Part shown: positions 1 to 6,886 of the stretch, one piece after another
Layout of the letters: every line of letters starts with the position of its first letter
How positions within the stretch are numbered: the first letter of the stretch is position 1
Assembly: GCA_964400165.1 (NCBI GenBank)
Contig: CAYNSX010000022.1
Coordinates: 1 to 39,670 of the forward strand
Direction: 5' to 3'
Origin: CAYNSX01 sp964400165
Lineage (GTDB): Bacteria > Armatimonadota > Hebobacteria > CAYNSX01
DNA: 39,670 nucleotides
Made by a program: the position numbers and the translations under genes
Notes under the pieces: model-generated
Seen by the model: the letters and a program-made list of their open reading frames with translations, nothing else
Databases searched by the model: none
What the model was told of the DNA's origin: nothing

Positions 1-1390
1 CCGCTTCGTCGAACCCCATCGCCCCGCTGTGCAGTTTCACATCGACCACCACGCGTCCCGCCCGCCACAACTGGTCTCGCAGTTGCAGCAGCCGGACGCC
101 GTCGTTCGGGTAGTAGCCGACTTCGTGCATCATCTCCTCGCAGTACAGCGCCCAGCCCTCGGCGAACACTGTGCTGTGAATCACCTTTCGCAGTTTCGAG
201 GCGTGCCCGTTCGAGCGCACCAGTTGCAGGTGGTGGCCGGGATACGCCTCGTGCAGCGCCACCAGCGCCATGTGCCCGCGGTTGTGGCCGCGCAGGCGCT
301 CCTTCGTTTCCACCGCGTCCAGGTCGCCGGACACCGGCGTCACATAGAAGTAGCCCTTCTGTTTCTGCTCGAACGGCGCCGGCCACATATACGCCCCATA
401 CGGAATGATCGGCCGCAGGAACGCCGGCGTGTCAATCAATTCGAGCGCGTCGTCCTCGGGCAGCGTCGCGAGGTCGTTGGCGCGCACGAAGTCTTTCGCC
501 CGTGCCATCGCGCCGATGTACTCGGGCATCACCTGTTCGCGCGTCGGGTGGTCGTTCTTCAAGTCGTCGAGGATCGCTGTCCACGGACGGCTCTTATCGA
601 GCCGCGCCGCGACTGCCTCCATCTCCGCCACCGTCTCGCCGAAGACCCGCTCGCCGATGCCGATCAGGTCCGCGCCCGTCCACGGCAGGAAGTGTTCGTG
701 CGTCAGCCGGTAGTCGAACAGGGCGGCGCCCAGCGCGAAGTCGCCGGTCGAGCGGGGGAGGAGTTCGTCTTTCAGAAACTCGCCGTACCCGCGCAGCGCC
801 GCCACTGCCTCGGCGACGCCGCGGTCGAGCGCATCCGCCGCCTGCGGCGCCTGCGGCCCCAGCAGCGCCGGCAGACTCTCGATGAACCCGACGCCGCCCG
901 CCAGCGACTCGAGCGCCGTCTCCGTCCACAGTCGCGGCGGGTTGTCCAGGTTGCGGCGCGCCTCTTCCAGCGCCGCCGGCACTTGCCGCAAGCGGCTCGC
1001 CATCTGCGCCACCCGCACCGCCAGCGGCGCGTGGTCGCGCAGCATCAGCAGGTGGACGCCGCCGTAGGCCGCCCAGGCATACGACGACGGCTGCAGCCGC
1101 CACTCCGGCCGCGCCTTCGCCAGCCGGATGTCGGCCTCGAGGTGGTGCGTGAACAGGCGATAATCCGTGTCGCGCCGCGGGTCGAGGTCTGCCGGTTTCA
1201 AGTCTGTCTGTAGGCGCTTGAGCGTCTGCTCGTCCGTCTGGAGGCGCTGCTCAAATCCGGCAGCCGAGTAGTCGCCGAGCTCGTTGTCGTGGTCGTGGAT
1301 GCCGACCGCCGTCGCCCCGATCGGGTTCTGCGCGAAGAAGCGCAGCAGATACTCGTCCACGATGGCGTCGAATTGCGCCGCCGCGTTCAT
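1..1390 (-). CDS. DUF885 family protein (metallopeptidase-like), C-terminus beyond left edge
   Basis: A frame of 463 codons is open from an ATG at 1390 to the left edge of the window. Two hallmark DUF885 motifs are present: HEAYPGHHLQ (starting at residue 380) followed by FAEGWALYCEEM. In this family the His and Glu residues of these motifs resemble the zinc site of metallopeptidases, so a cytoplasmic peptidase-like role is likely; the substrate is unknown. No signal peptide is seen at the N-terminus (MNAAAQFDAIVDEYLLRFF). The start overlaps the stop of rtcA by four bases (ATGA), so the pair is probably co-transcribed and translationally coupled. The family usually has about 550-600 residues, so roughly 100 are missing here. 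Family assignment is firm; function is inferred. Confidence 0.9.
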   Translation of the reverse strand, partial: MNAAAQFDAIVDEYLLRFFAQNPIGATAVGIHDHDNELGDYSAAGFEQRLQTDEQTLKRLQTDLKPADLDPRRDTDYRLFTHHLEADIRLAKARPEWRLQPSSYAWAAYGGVHLLMLRDHAPLAVRVAQMASRLRQVPAALEEARRNLDNPPRLWTETALESLAGGVGFIESLPALLGPQAPQAADALDRGVAEAVAALRGYGEFLKDELLPRSTGDFALGAALFDYRLTHEHFLPWTGADLIGIGERVFGETVAEMEAVAARLDKSRPWTAILDDLKNDHPTREQVMPEYIGAMARAKDFVRANDLATLPEDDALELIDTPAFLRPIIPYGAYMWPAPFEQKQKGYFYVTPVSGDLDAVETKERLRGHNRGHMALVALHEAYPGHHLQLVRSNGHASKLRKVIHSTVFAEGWALYCEEMMHEVGYYPNDGVRLLQLRDQLWRAGRVVVDVKLHSGAMGFDEA

Positions 1391-2445
1391 GATGCCGCCC
1401 TTTCCCGTGTGGCCTCGCCGCACCGCACCGTCACCGGTGCGTCGCCTGTCAATTCAAACCGGCGGCCCAAAATCCTCTCCGCCAGGTCACAGGCGGATGA
1501 CAGGTGCTCCGTCCGCTGCGCCGCCGTGTATGCCGAAGCGCCCCGCGCCAGCGCGCACCAGATGACCAATTGGTCACCGAGAAACCGGTCGCACGCCGCC
1601 CCCGTCGCCAGGTCCTCGATGAGCATTTGCGCTGCCTCGTCGCCGACGCGTTCCGCCGGCTTGCCGCGCTCGCCCAGCCCGGCGCCGCAGAGGATGCCGC
1701 CTTCGCACTCGGCGAACAGCACCAGCCCGCACCCGGGCCCTGCGGACGGCAGGTCGTCGCTCACGGTGATCTCCGGCGCCGGGTGCCCGGCGCGCGAGAG
1801 CGCCTCCGCGGCGCTCGCCACCATCCGCTCCGTGACATCGGCGCGCAGCCGGGCGCGATACGCGACGCCCGTGATGCACTGCACCGCGCCGCGCTCAAGC
1901 AGCGTGAGCCCCTGCAGCGAGGGCGCCGGCCACGACAGCGTCTTCACCTGTCCGCCGCCGCGCGGGTAGAACCCGCGCGCGCCGACATGCACCTCCGCAC
2001 GGTAGCCCATCCGCCCCAGCAGCGGCAGCAGCACCGCCGGCAGAAATTCGACCGGCGGCGACCACGGCACATTCGTTCCGCCGCGCAGCGTCACCGCCAC
2101 CGCCTCGCTCGCGTGCGCCAGGCACGGCAGCAGCGCCTGCAAGACCAGCGTGATGCTTCCCGCCGTCCCGATTTCCACGGCCATCTCCCGCGGCGGGGCC
2201 AGGTCGCCCGGCTCGAACAGCAGCGTCTGCGAGCCGAGCGCGTCGCCCTCGACGCGTGCATCGCACACGCTCGCCAGCGCCCGCACCGCGGATAGATGCT
2301 GCGCAGCCAGTCCGGGCTTCGGGCGCCCACCGCGGATGTTGACGAACCGGATGGGCTGCCGGCTCACTACCGCCAGCGCCAGTCCCATCCGCAGCAATTG
2401 CCCGCCGCCGCGAGCGCCGTCGATCTCGATCGGAGGCACGCTCAA
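1387..2445 (-). CDS. rtcA: RNA 3'-terminal phosphate cyclase
   Basis: The 352-residue product matches RtcA, which uses ATP to convert RNA 3'-phosphate ends to 2',3'-cyclic phosphates. Visible motifs are GGGQLLR near the N-terminus, RGGRPKPGLAAQHLSAVRA (residues 38-56), GGTNVPWSPPVEF (122-134), FYPRGGGQV (159-167), and a C-terminal segment containing H314 in TEHLSSA, the expected position of the adenylylated histidine. The N-terminal loop (DGARGGGQ) is about two residues shorter than the usual DGxxGEGGGQ. Translation appears to begin at TTG (2445); a GTG two codons later (2439) is an alternative. No ligase RtcB is found in the window. It is the first gene of a two-gene operon with the DUF885 gene. 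Confidence 0.9.
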   Translation of the reverse strand: MSVPPIEIDGARGGGQLLRMGLALAVVSRQPIRFVNIRGGRPKPGLAAQHLSAVRALASVCDARVEGDALGSQTLLFEPGDLAPPREMAVEIGTAGSITLVLQALLPCLAHASEAVAVTLRGGTNVPWSPPVEFLPAVLLPLLGRMGYRAEVHVGARGFYPRGGGQVKTLSWPAPSLQGLTLLERGAVQCITGVAYRARLRADVTERMVASAAEALSRAGHPAPEITVSDDLPSAGPGCGLVLFAECEGGILCGAGLGERGKPAERVGDEAAQMLIEDLATGAACDRFLGDQLVIWCALARGASAYTAAQRTEHLSSACDLAERILGRRFELTGDAPVTVRCGEATRERAAS

Positions 2446-2487
2446 AGGCGTTCGACCCCGGCGGACGGAATCCGCTAGTTGTCCTCG

Positions 2488-2511
2488 CCCTTCCCCGCGA
2501 GCGGGGAAGGG
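2488..2511. repeat. Palindromic intergenic repeat
   Basis: Perfect 11-base arms (CCCTTCCCCGC / GCGGGGAAGGG) separated by two bases, followed by a G-rich tail. It belongs to the CCCTCTCC-type family of palindromes scattered through this window and sits between the divergent rtcA and dehydrogenase starts. Confidence 0.75.
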
Positions 2512-2546
2512 TTGGGGATGGGGTTGCCTTTGGAAAGGACACCGCG

Positions 2547-3407
2547 ATGCGCATCGGTTTCATCGGTCTCGGCACGATGGGCAAGCCCATGGCGCACAAC
2601 CTGCTGATGAAGGGTTTCTCCCTGACGGTCACCAGCCGCACCCGCGCCAAGGTGGAGAAACTCGCCGCCGAAGGCGCCACGCCCGCCGCCAGCGCCGCCG
2701 AAGTGGCCGCGGCGAGCGATGTAGTCTTCTCGTGCGTGCCCGATGTGCCCGAAGTCGAAGAGGTGCTCACCGGCCCGCAGGGCGTCCTCGCCGGCGCCCG
2801 CAAGGGCCTCATCTACGCCGATATGAGCACCATCGCGCCTTCGGCGGCGCAGCGCTTTGCGCAACTCGCCGCCGAGCGGGGTGTCACCTTCCTCGATGCG
2901 CCCGTCACCGGCGGCGAAATCGGCGCCATCGAGGGCAAACTGACGATTATGGTCGGCGGCGACCGCGCCGCCTTCGAGGCGGCGCTGCCCGCCTTCGCGC
3001 CGATGGGCACCGCGATTTACATTGGCCCGAGCGGCAGCGGCCAGAAAATGAAACTGACGAACAACATCATCGTGGCGCTCACTTCGCTCGCGGTCGCCGA
3101 GGGGTTGCACTTCGCCCGCGCCGTCGGCCTCGACCCGGCGCAGGTGATCGAGACCATCAAAAACGGCGCCGCCGGGTCGTGGTCGCTCGAACGCCTCGGG
3201 CCGAAGATGATTGCCGGCGATTACAAGCCCGGCTTCAAACTGGCGCACCTGCGCAAGGACCTGCGCTACGCCCTCGAAGCCGCCCGCGCCGCCGGCGCCC
3301 ACCTGTCGGGCACCACGCTCACCCTCGACCTCTGTGCCCTGGCGCAAGCCCGCGGCGGCCCCGAATGCAGCACCGCCGCGATCTTTGAGACCGCTCTCGA
3401 AGAGTGA
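2547..3407 (+). CDS. NAD(P)-dependent 3-hydroxyisobutyrate dehydrogenase / 2-hydroxy-3-oxopropionate reductase family
   Basis: This 286-residue protein has the beta-hydroxyacid dehydrogenase layout: an N-terminal Rossmann site GFIGLGTMGKPMAHNL (residues 4-19), the substrate motif DAPVTGGEIGA (118-128), and the catalytic lysine K169 in GSGQKMKLTNN. The family reduces or oxidises small beta-hydroxy acids (tartronate semialdehyde, 3-hydroxyisobutyrate, succinic semialdehyde) in the cytoplasm; the exact substrate cannot be read from the sequence. An AAAGGA ribosome-binding site precedes the ATG. The length is normal for the family. The last codons (encoding AIFETALEE) recur twice downstream at about 100-base spacing, described separately. 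Family assignment is certain. Confidence 0.93.
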   Translation: MRIGFIGLGTMGKPMAHNLLMKGFSLTVTSRTRAKVEKLAAEGATPAASAAEVAAASDVVFSCVPDVPEVEEVLTGPQGVLAGARKGLIYADMSTIAPSAAQRFAQLAAERGVTFLDAPVTGGEIGAIEGKLTIMVGGDRAAFEAALPAFAPMGTAIYIGPSGSGQKMKLTNNIIVALTSLAVAEGLHFARAVGLDPAQVIETIKNGAAGSWSLERLGPKMIAGDYKPGFKLAHLRKDLRYALEAARAAGAHLSGTTLTLDLCALAQARGGPECSTAAIFETALEE

Positions 3408-3422
3408 GCCCAATGACTTTGG

Positions 3423-3470
3423 CCCCTCTCCAACGCATTGGAGAGGGGTACCGAAGGCGGGGTGAGGGGC
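3423..3470. repeat. Palindromic repeat unit 1 after the dehydrogenase gene
   Basis: A hairpin with 11-base arms CCCCTCTCCAA / TTGGAGAGGGG around CGCA, then a conserved tail ACCGAAGGCGGGGTGAGGGG. A near-identical unit follows about 100 bases later (3523-3569). Confidence 0.8.
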
Positions 3471-3474
3471 ACCC

Positions 3475-3507
3475 GCGACGATCGTCTAGACCGCGCTCGA
3501 AGAGTAG
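3475..3507 (+). pseudogene. Relic copy 2 of the dehydrogenase gene 3' end
   Basis: Read in frame this gives A-T-I-V-stop-T-A-L-E-E-stop, matching the dehydrogenase C-terminus AAIFETALEE. One Glu codon has become TAG, so it is not functional. It lies 100 bases from the genuine gene end (ATC codons at 3381 and 3481). No start codon or upstream domain is present; it is only a terminal fragment between palindromic repeats. Confidence 0.6.
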
Positions 3508-3522
3508 TGCTCTCGCTACAAG

Positions 3523-3569
3523 CCCCTCTCCAACACATTGGAGCGGGGTGCCGAAGGCGGGGTGAGGGC
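3523..3569. repeat. Palindromic repeat unit 2
   Basis: Same organisation as the unit at 3423-3470: arms CCCCTCTCCAA / TTGGAGCGGGG with one mismatch around CACA, then the tail TGCCGAAGGCGGGGTGAGGG. Confidence 0.8.
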
Positions 3570-3570
3570 T

Positions 3571-3606
3571 TCCGCCTCGATCTTTGAGACCGCCTTGGAG
3601 GAATAG
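3571..3606 (+). pseudogene. Relic copy 3 of the dehydrogenase gene 3' end
   Basis: The reading frame SASIFETALEE-stop repeats the last nine residues of the dehydrogenase exactly apart from A to S. Over ATC-TTT-GAG-ACC onward, the nucleotide changes from the true gene (GCT/GCC, CTC/TTG, GAA/GAG, GAG/GAA, TGA/TAG) are all synonymous or stop-for-stop. This suggests the fragment came from a diverged but once functional homologue rather than from simple decay of a recent duplicate. Confidence 0.6.
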
Positions 3607-3627
3607 GGGAGACGGCACTTCTCCGTT

Positions 3628-3678
3628 CCCTCTCCCAGTTCGGGAGAGGGTGCCCTGCGAAGCGTCAGCGAAGCAGGG
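3628..3678. repeat. Palindromic repeat plus GCGAAGC-containing hairpin
   Basis: Arms CCCTCTCCC / GGGAGAGGG around AGTTC (3628-3650), then GCCCTGC ... GCAGGGC (3652-3678) enclosing two direct GCGAAGC copies. A similar GCGAAGC module occurs near 34550. Confidence 0.7.
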
Positions 3679-3712
3679 CGGGTGAGGACGGTTTATCTTG
3701 GCGGCGACCATC

Positions 3713-3779
3713 AACCCTCTCCCCGACCTCCGGTCGCCCCTCTCCCAAGTACTTGGGAGAGGGGAGGGGGGAGAGGGTT
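3713..3779. repeat. Composite three-stem palindromic element
   Basis: An outer stem AACCCTCTCCCC / GGGGAGAGGGTT encloses a small hairpin GACC-TCC-GGTC (3725-3735) and a perfect 28-base palindrome centred on AAGTACTT (3737-3764). It sits a few bases past the stop of the DUF1028 gene and could also act in transcription termination, although no T-run follows. Confidence 0.8.
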
Positions 3780-3785
3780 CGGGCG

Positions 3786-4787
3786 CTATTTCGGCGCCGC
3801 GCCGACAATCTTGTTCCAGCGCGAGTCCTTGCGGAATTCCTCCGAGAACTCGGTGTCGCCGCGCGCCCAGCCCTTGGCGTCGGGGCGCACCTTGATCGCC
3901 TGCTTCAGGTAATCGTAGGCCTTGTCCTTGTCGCCCTTGATCGCGTAGGCGCACGCCAGGTCGTAGAGCAGGAACGCGCTGCCCGGATACTTCTTCAGCG
4001 ACGCCAGCGCGGACGCAATGCTCTCGTCCACCTTCTTGTCGCGCACGCGCAAGTTGGCGGAAACAATCATCGCCTGGAACGACAGCGAGATGCCGAGGAT
4101 GCGGTGCAATTCCGCCACCGGCTCCGGGTGGTCGTCGACGCGCAGGTCGATGTAGCGGTCGCTGCGGCCGCCGTAGCCGGCGTTCTTGCGGACGACCAGG
4201 ATGTGCGCCGACTGCTTGCCGCGGCTGTCGCCGCCCGCCGCCTGGCCCGCTTCGAGCGCGGCGATCAGTTTGTCGGCGAGTTGGCCGGTCGCCGCTTCGA
4301 ACGCCTTGCCCATCGCCTCGACGACATTGCCGCCGGTCAGGATGTTGCCCTGCGCGGCGTAGGTCTTGCCGACCACGCCGCCCGCCCAGTTCAGGCACTC
4401 CTTGCCGGTGAACTGCGCTACATTGCCCTTGGCGTCCACAATGGCGGCCTGCCGGTTCTCACGGCCCTGGTCCTCGGCGAGCAGGGCGTCGAGCGTTTCC
4501 TGCGCGCTCTTGCCTGCCTTCAACATATCCAGCCCCTTCGGGCCGAAGGTGACATTCGCCGCCGCCTGCGTGACGACGCCGCCGATGCCGGTCTCGGCGA
4601 AGGCGGTCTCGGCGCCGACCGCCAGCACCCGCGACGAAATGGCGATGCCGATGTCGCCGTTCGCCGGGTCAATGGCGACGATGGAGAAAGTGCCGTGGTC
4701 AGGCAGCGCACTGTACGCTGGCCGCCCGGCGGTGATGAGCAGTGCGGCGCTAAGTGCCGCCATCAGTCCAAACCGAAGTAGTCGCAT
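3786..4787 (-). CDS. DUF1028 domain secreted protein with C-terminal TPR-like region
   Basis: The chosen ATG (4787) has a GGGAGG ribosome-binding site and gives 333 residues beginning with a signal peptide (MRLLRFGLMAALSAALLITA, cleavage probably after AYS). The following HGTFSIVAIDPANGDIGIAI is the start of the DUF1028 domain, an Ntn-hydrolase-like fold, with the typical VGAETAFAETGIGGVVTQA segment, to about residue 220. The remainder, with DESIASALASLKKYPGSAFL and YDYLKQAIKVRPDAKGW, looks like tetratricopeptide repeats. Its activity is unknown; a periplasmic or secreted location is inferred. Palindromic repeats flank it on both sides, so it is probably monocistronic. Confidence 0.88.
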   Translation of the reverse strand: MRLLRFGLMAALSAALLITAGRPAYSALPDHGTFSIVAIDPANGDIGIAISSRVLAVGAETAFAETGIGGVVTQAAANVTFGPKGLDMLKAGKSAQETLDALLAEDQGRENRQAAIVDAKGNVAQFTGKECLNWAGGVVGKTYAAQGNILTGGNVVEAMGKAFEAATGQLADKLIAALEAGQAAGGDSRGKQSAHILVVRKNAGYGGRSDRYIDLRVDDHPEPVAELHRILGISLSFQAMIVSANLRVRDKKVDESIASALASLKKYPGSAFLLYDLACAYAIKGDKDKAYDYLKQAIKVRPDAKGWARGDTEFSEEFRKDSRWNKIVGAAPK

Positions 4788-4849
4788 CCGCAAGCCTCCC
4801 GTGGTGGTGGTGGGGTGATAGTTACGCGTTGGCCAGAGAATCCCCTTTG

Positions 4850-4913
4850 CCCCTCTCCCCCGTCCCCTCTCCCATGTACATGGGAGAGGGGTGGCGAAGC
4901 CGGGGAGAGGGTT
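4850..4913. repeat. Composite palindromic element upstream of the DUF1028 gene
   Basis: The core is a perfect 28-base palindrome at 4864-4891 centred on ATGTACAT. An outer CCCCTCTCCCC / GGGGAGAGGG stem and a side hairpin GGC-GAA-GCC complete it. It is the same architecture as the element at 3713-3779 with a changed core, and the core change is symmetrical. The rest of 4914-5077 holds a similar degenerate unit (about 4924-5022) and no gene I can support. Confidence 0.8.
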
Positions 4914-5077
4914 GCAAGCGGCCTCACCCTCCTTCGCCCAGAAAACGGGCTTCGTGGGGCAAGCCCCCCGGCCCTCCTCGGCTACGCTCGGAGTAAACCC
5001 TCTCCTGTGAGGAGAGGGGGGCATTTTGGGGTAGCGCCCCGGTATTTGATCCGGGGTTCAGTTTGAAGGCGTGTAAG

Positions 5078-5135
5078 GAACAGGCGTGGACGCCTGCGGT
5101 ACCCAAGAGACCGCACCCGGCCACAAATGGCCGGG
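5078..5135 (+). repeat. TGGA-loop hairpin repeat, left flank of the accessory island
   Basis: GAACAGGCG-TGGA-CGCCTG-CGGTACCCA (5078-5105) is repeated in direct orientation at 6824-6850 and inverted at 34734-34760. It is followed by a second perfect hairpin CCCGGCCA-CAAA-TGGCCGGG (5116-5135). Confidence 0.8.
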
Positions 5136-5204
5136 GGAATGGGGCTGGTCTCTCGACTGAATTTGATCAACGATCCTCCTAGGAAGAAGCGAGGAGGAAA
5201 CCAA

Positions 5205-5459
5205 ATGGAGGGAGTCGAGCAGCAACTGAAGTGCTGTCCACAATGTGGAAGCGCGCTGCAAGTGTGGGTTTCAGTGCAGTGGTATGAGGAGTGGGAGACG
5301 GACGAAGAAGGGGAATTGTGTGGAGGCTCCAAAACCGACTCGGAAGAATTAGTGACGGAAGTCAGCTGTACGAAGAATTGCGGCTGGGAGCTTCCGGCAG
5401 GCCAGCGGCTGGAAAGGGATGAGAGTCGCCTGATTATGCTGCCGGACCAACCGTCATAG
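5205..5459 (+). CDS. Small zinc-ribbon-like hypothetical protein
   Basis: An 84-residue acidic protein. The ATG at 5205 follows a strong GAGGAGG site. CPQCG near the N-terminus and CTKNCGW later form the two Cys knuckles expected of a zinc ribbon. I do not recognise a named family. Base composition is lower in GC and codon choice less G/C-biased than in the housekeeping genes around it. It is the first gene of the island bounded by the repeats at 5078 and 6824. It could be a regulator or a partner of the nearby nuclease; that is inference only. Confidence 0.7.
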   Translation: MEGVEQQLKCCPQCGSALQVWVSVQWYEEWETDEEGELCGGSKTDSEELVTEVSCTKNCGWELPAGQRLERDESRLIMLPDQPS

Positions 5460-5488
5460 AGTTGAGAGTGCTCGGTTTCGGTGGCGCG

Positions 5489-5764
5489 CTACACATAGTC
5501 CGCCTCCGTGTGACAGTGCCGACACACGACAAGGTCGCCAACCGAGTTGCTCCAACCGTATTCCCGGCGTGCGCGGGGTGGTAGCGGGCTGTCGTCCTCC
5601 ATGCGGACGGCTTCCATGGAATCAGCGTCGGCGAGCATCGGACTATTTGACACGCCGAGAAGTTTTCCGCCGAACGATTCATCGACGGCGGAGATGCCGT
5701 CCGCGAACACCAGCGCGAGCGGACGGTCCCTCTGGTCACAGTCACATCGAAACCGGTAGGGCAT
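5489..5764 (-). CDS. Small CxC...CxxC hypothetical protein
   Basis: A 91-residue frame from ATG 5764, with AGAGG upstream, reads MPYRFRCDCDQRDRPLALVF and ends VVCRHCHTEADYV, giving two Cys pairs that could bind zinc. The acidic, hydrophilic middle looks protein-like, and I prefer this frame over the overlapping minus-strand alternative that starts further upstream. No family is recognised. It converges on the 84-residue gene and is divergent from the nuclease gene, with about 100 bases between their starts that presumably hold both promoters. Confidence 0.5.
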   Translation of the reverse strand: MPYRFRCDCDQRDRPLALVFADGISAVDESFGGKLLGVSNSPMLADADSMEAVRMEDDSPLPPRARREYGWSNSVGDLVVCRHCHTEADYV

Positions 5765-5861
5765 CGAGCGGCCTCTTCGCTGTGATCTTGGATGTGTGGT
5801 TCGAGAACCCTCTTCCGGCGTTTCAAGGGGACTTGCACCTCTGGCGCAGAAGTTGGTCGAC

Positions 5862-6806
5862 ATGCTCAAGATTGAAGTCCTCGACAATCAAAGGCGAACC
5901 GTAGCGGATGCACTAAACGGGGCCTTGCGAGGAGCCCGAGAATTCTATGCAGTCGTTGCCTTCGCGAAGAAGACCGGATTCGAAGTAATTGAGGATGCGG
6001 TTGGCGACATACTCAATCAGCAGGGCGTTGTGCGTGTCGTATACGGCACAGACTTCCACCTTACGGACCCTGGCATTATTCGGAGAGGTCTCGAGTTGGC
6101 TGGAACCTTTCCCTCGGGATTCCATCAGTTCGTGTATGAACATGAGGCCGGGCGAAGACGAGTGACATTTCACCCGAAGGTCTATCTGGCAACCAATGAC
6201 ACCATGGCAACGGCAATTGTCGGTTCAGCCAATCTGACGCCCGGCGGTTTGTCGACCAATGTTGAAGCGTGCATTTCGATGACTGCGGCACCGACGCACC
6301 CCGCCATCAAGAGTGTCCGAGCGTTCATCGACCGCCACTTTACCGACCACCGGACTTTCGTTCCTCCGCAGGACTTTGAGGAAAGGTATGCCGCCGCCTA
6401 TGAGCGGGCGCGCAGATACCGGCGCGCTGCCGACAGTGACCCCGTGCTGAAGCGACTGGTTCGAGAAGCGCGCAAGGCACTGCTCCCCGGGGCGGTGCCT
6501 ACACAGACGGAGTTCGTGGCGATGGCGCTGAATGACTTAATGGACCAGGGTGCGGAGTGGGCACACGGGAACAATCAAATCCGGCCGCGCGCAGAAGAGA
6601 AAGGGCGTTCAGTTGGGGTGCCATACAAGTGGGACACCTTTGAGAACAATGTCAGACGCATTCTCGGCGAGAACACCGTCGGAAAGACCGAAGGCAAGGG
6701 CCTCTTTGAAAGAAGGGGTGGGCTTGAAAGTCGTTCCGGCTACTACCGGCTCACGGATGCTGGCAGGAAACTGGCCCTAAAAGGAAAGCGCCGCTCTAAA
6801 TCGTAG
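5862..6806 (+). CDS. Phospholipase D-fold nuclease-like protein with C-terminal winged-helix-like region
   Basis: Starting at the ATG MLKIEVLDNQ (5862; an upstream GTG at 5796 is possible), the product has 314 residues. It carries one HKD-type motif: H104-P-K106 in TFHPKVYL, then GSANLTPGGLSTNVE (121-135). One motif per chain is typical of dimeric PLD nucleases such as Nuc and the BfiI-type restriction enzymes, and of PLD domains attached to helicases. The C-terminal stretch (FERRGGLESRSGYYRLTDAG) resembles a winged helix. DNA cleavage in a defence or restriction role is plausible, but no methyltransferase or helicase is adjacent. GC is lower than in the flanks and the gene lies between direct repeats, so horizontal acquisition is likely. 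Confidence 0.82.
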   Translation: MLKIEVLDNQRRTVADALNGALRGAREFYAVVAFAKKTGFEVIEDAVGDILNQQGVVRVVYGTDFHLTDPGIIRRGLELAGTFPSGFHQFVYEHEAGRRRVTFHPKVYLATNDTMATAIVGSANLTPGGLSTNVEACISMTAAPTHPAIKSVRAFIDRHFTDHRTFVPPQDFEERYAAAYERARRYRRAADSDPVLKRLVREARKALLPGAVPTQTEFVAMALNDLMDQGAEWAHGNNQIRPRAEEKGRSVGVPYKWDTFENNVRRILGENTVGKTEGKGLFERRGGLESRSGYYRLTDAGRKLALKGKRRSKS

Positions 6807-6823
6807 TCCAATTGATTGCAAGA

Positions 6824-6880
6824 AACAGGCGTGGCCGCCTGCGGTACCCATACGAACCGGCCTGGAGGCCGGCGGTACTC
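6824..6880 (+). repeat. Two tandem TGGM-loop hairpin repeats, right flank of the accessory island
   Basis: CAGGCG-TGGC-CGCCTG-CGGTACCC (6826-6849) is followed at 6857 by CCGGCC-TGGA-GGCCGG-CGGTACTC. Both units share loop and 3' flank but have different, self-complementary stems. The element lies between the convergent nuclease and sdhB gene ends. Confidence 0.8.
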
Positions 6881-6886
6881 TTCCTC

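Noticed and set aside
29..1213. A long plus-strand open frame opposite the DUF885 gene
   Set aside because: Its translation is His/Arg/Gln-rich low-complexity sequence typical of an antisense shadow in GC-rich DNA, while the minus strand carries clear DUF885 motifs.
3423..3690. CRISPR array
   Set aside because: About 100-base spacing of similar units was considered, but the repeated units are gene-end fragments plus palindromes, only two to three copies exist, spacers are not unique, and no cas genes are present.
4924..5035. A small gene in the interval upstream of the accessory island
   Set aside because: The short open frames are made of CCCTCTCC repeat sequence with Pro/Ser/Arg-rich translations and no start signals.
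5434..5838. Alternative 134-residue minus-strand frame overlapping the 91-residue Cys-pair gene
   Set aside because: Ser/Thr/Arg-rich with no ribosome-binding site and no motif; the 91-residue frame has paired Cys and better composition, though neither is certain.
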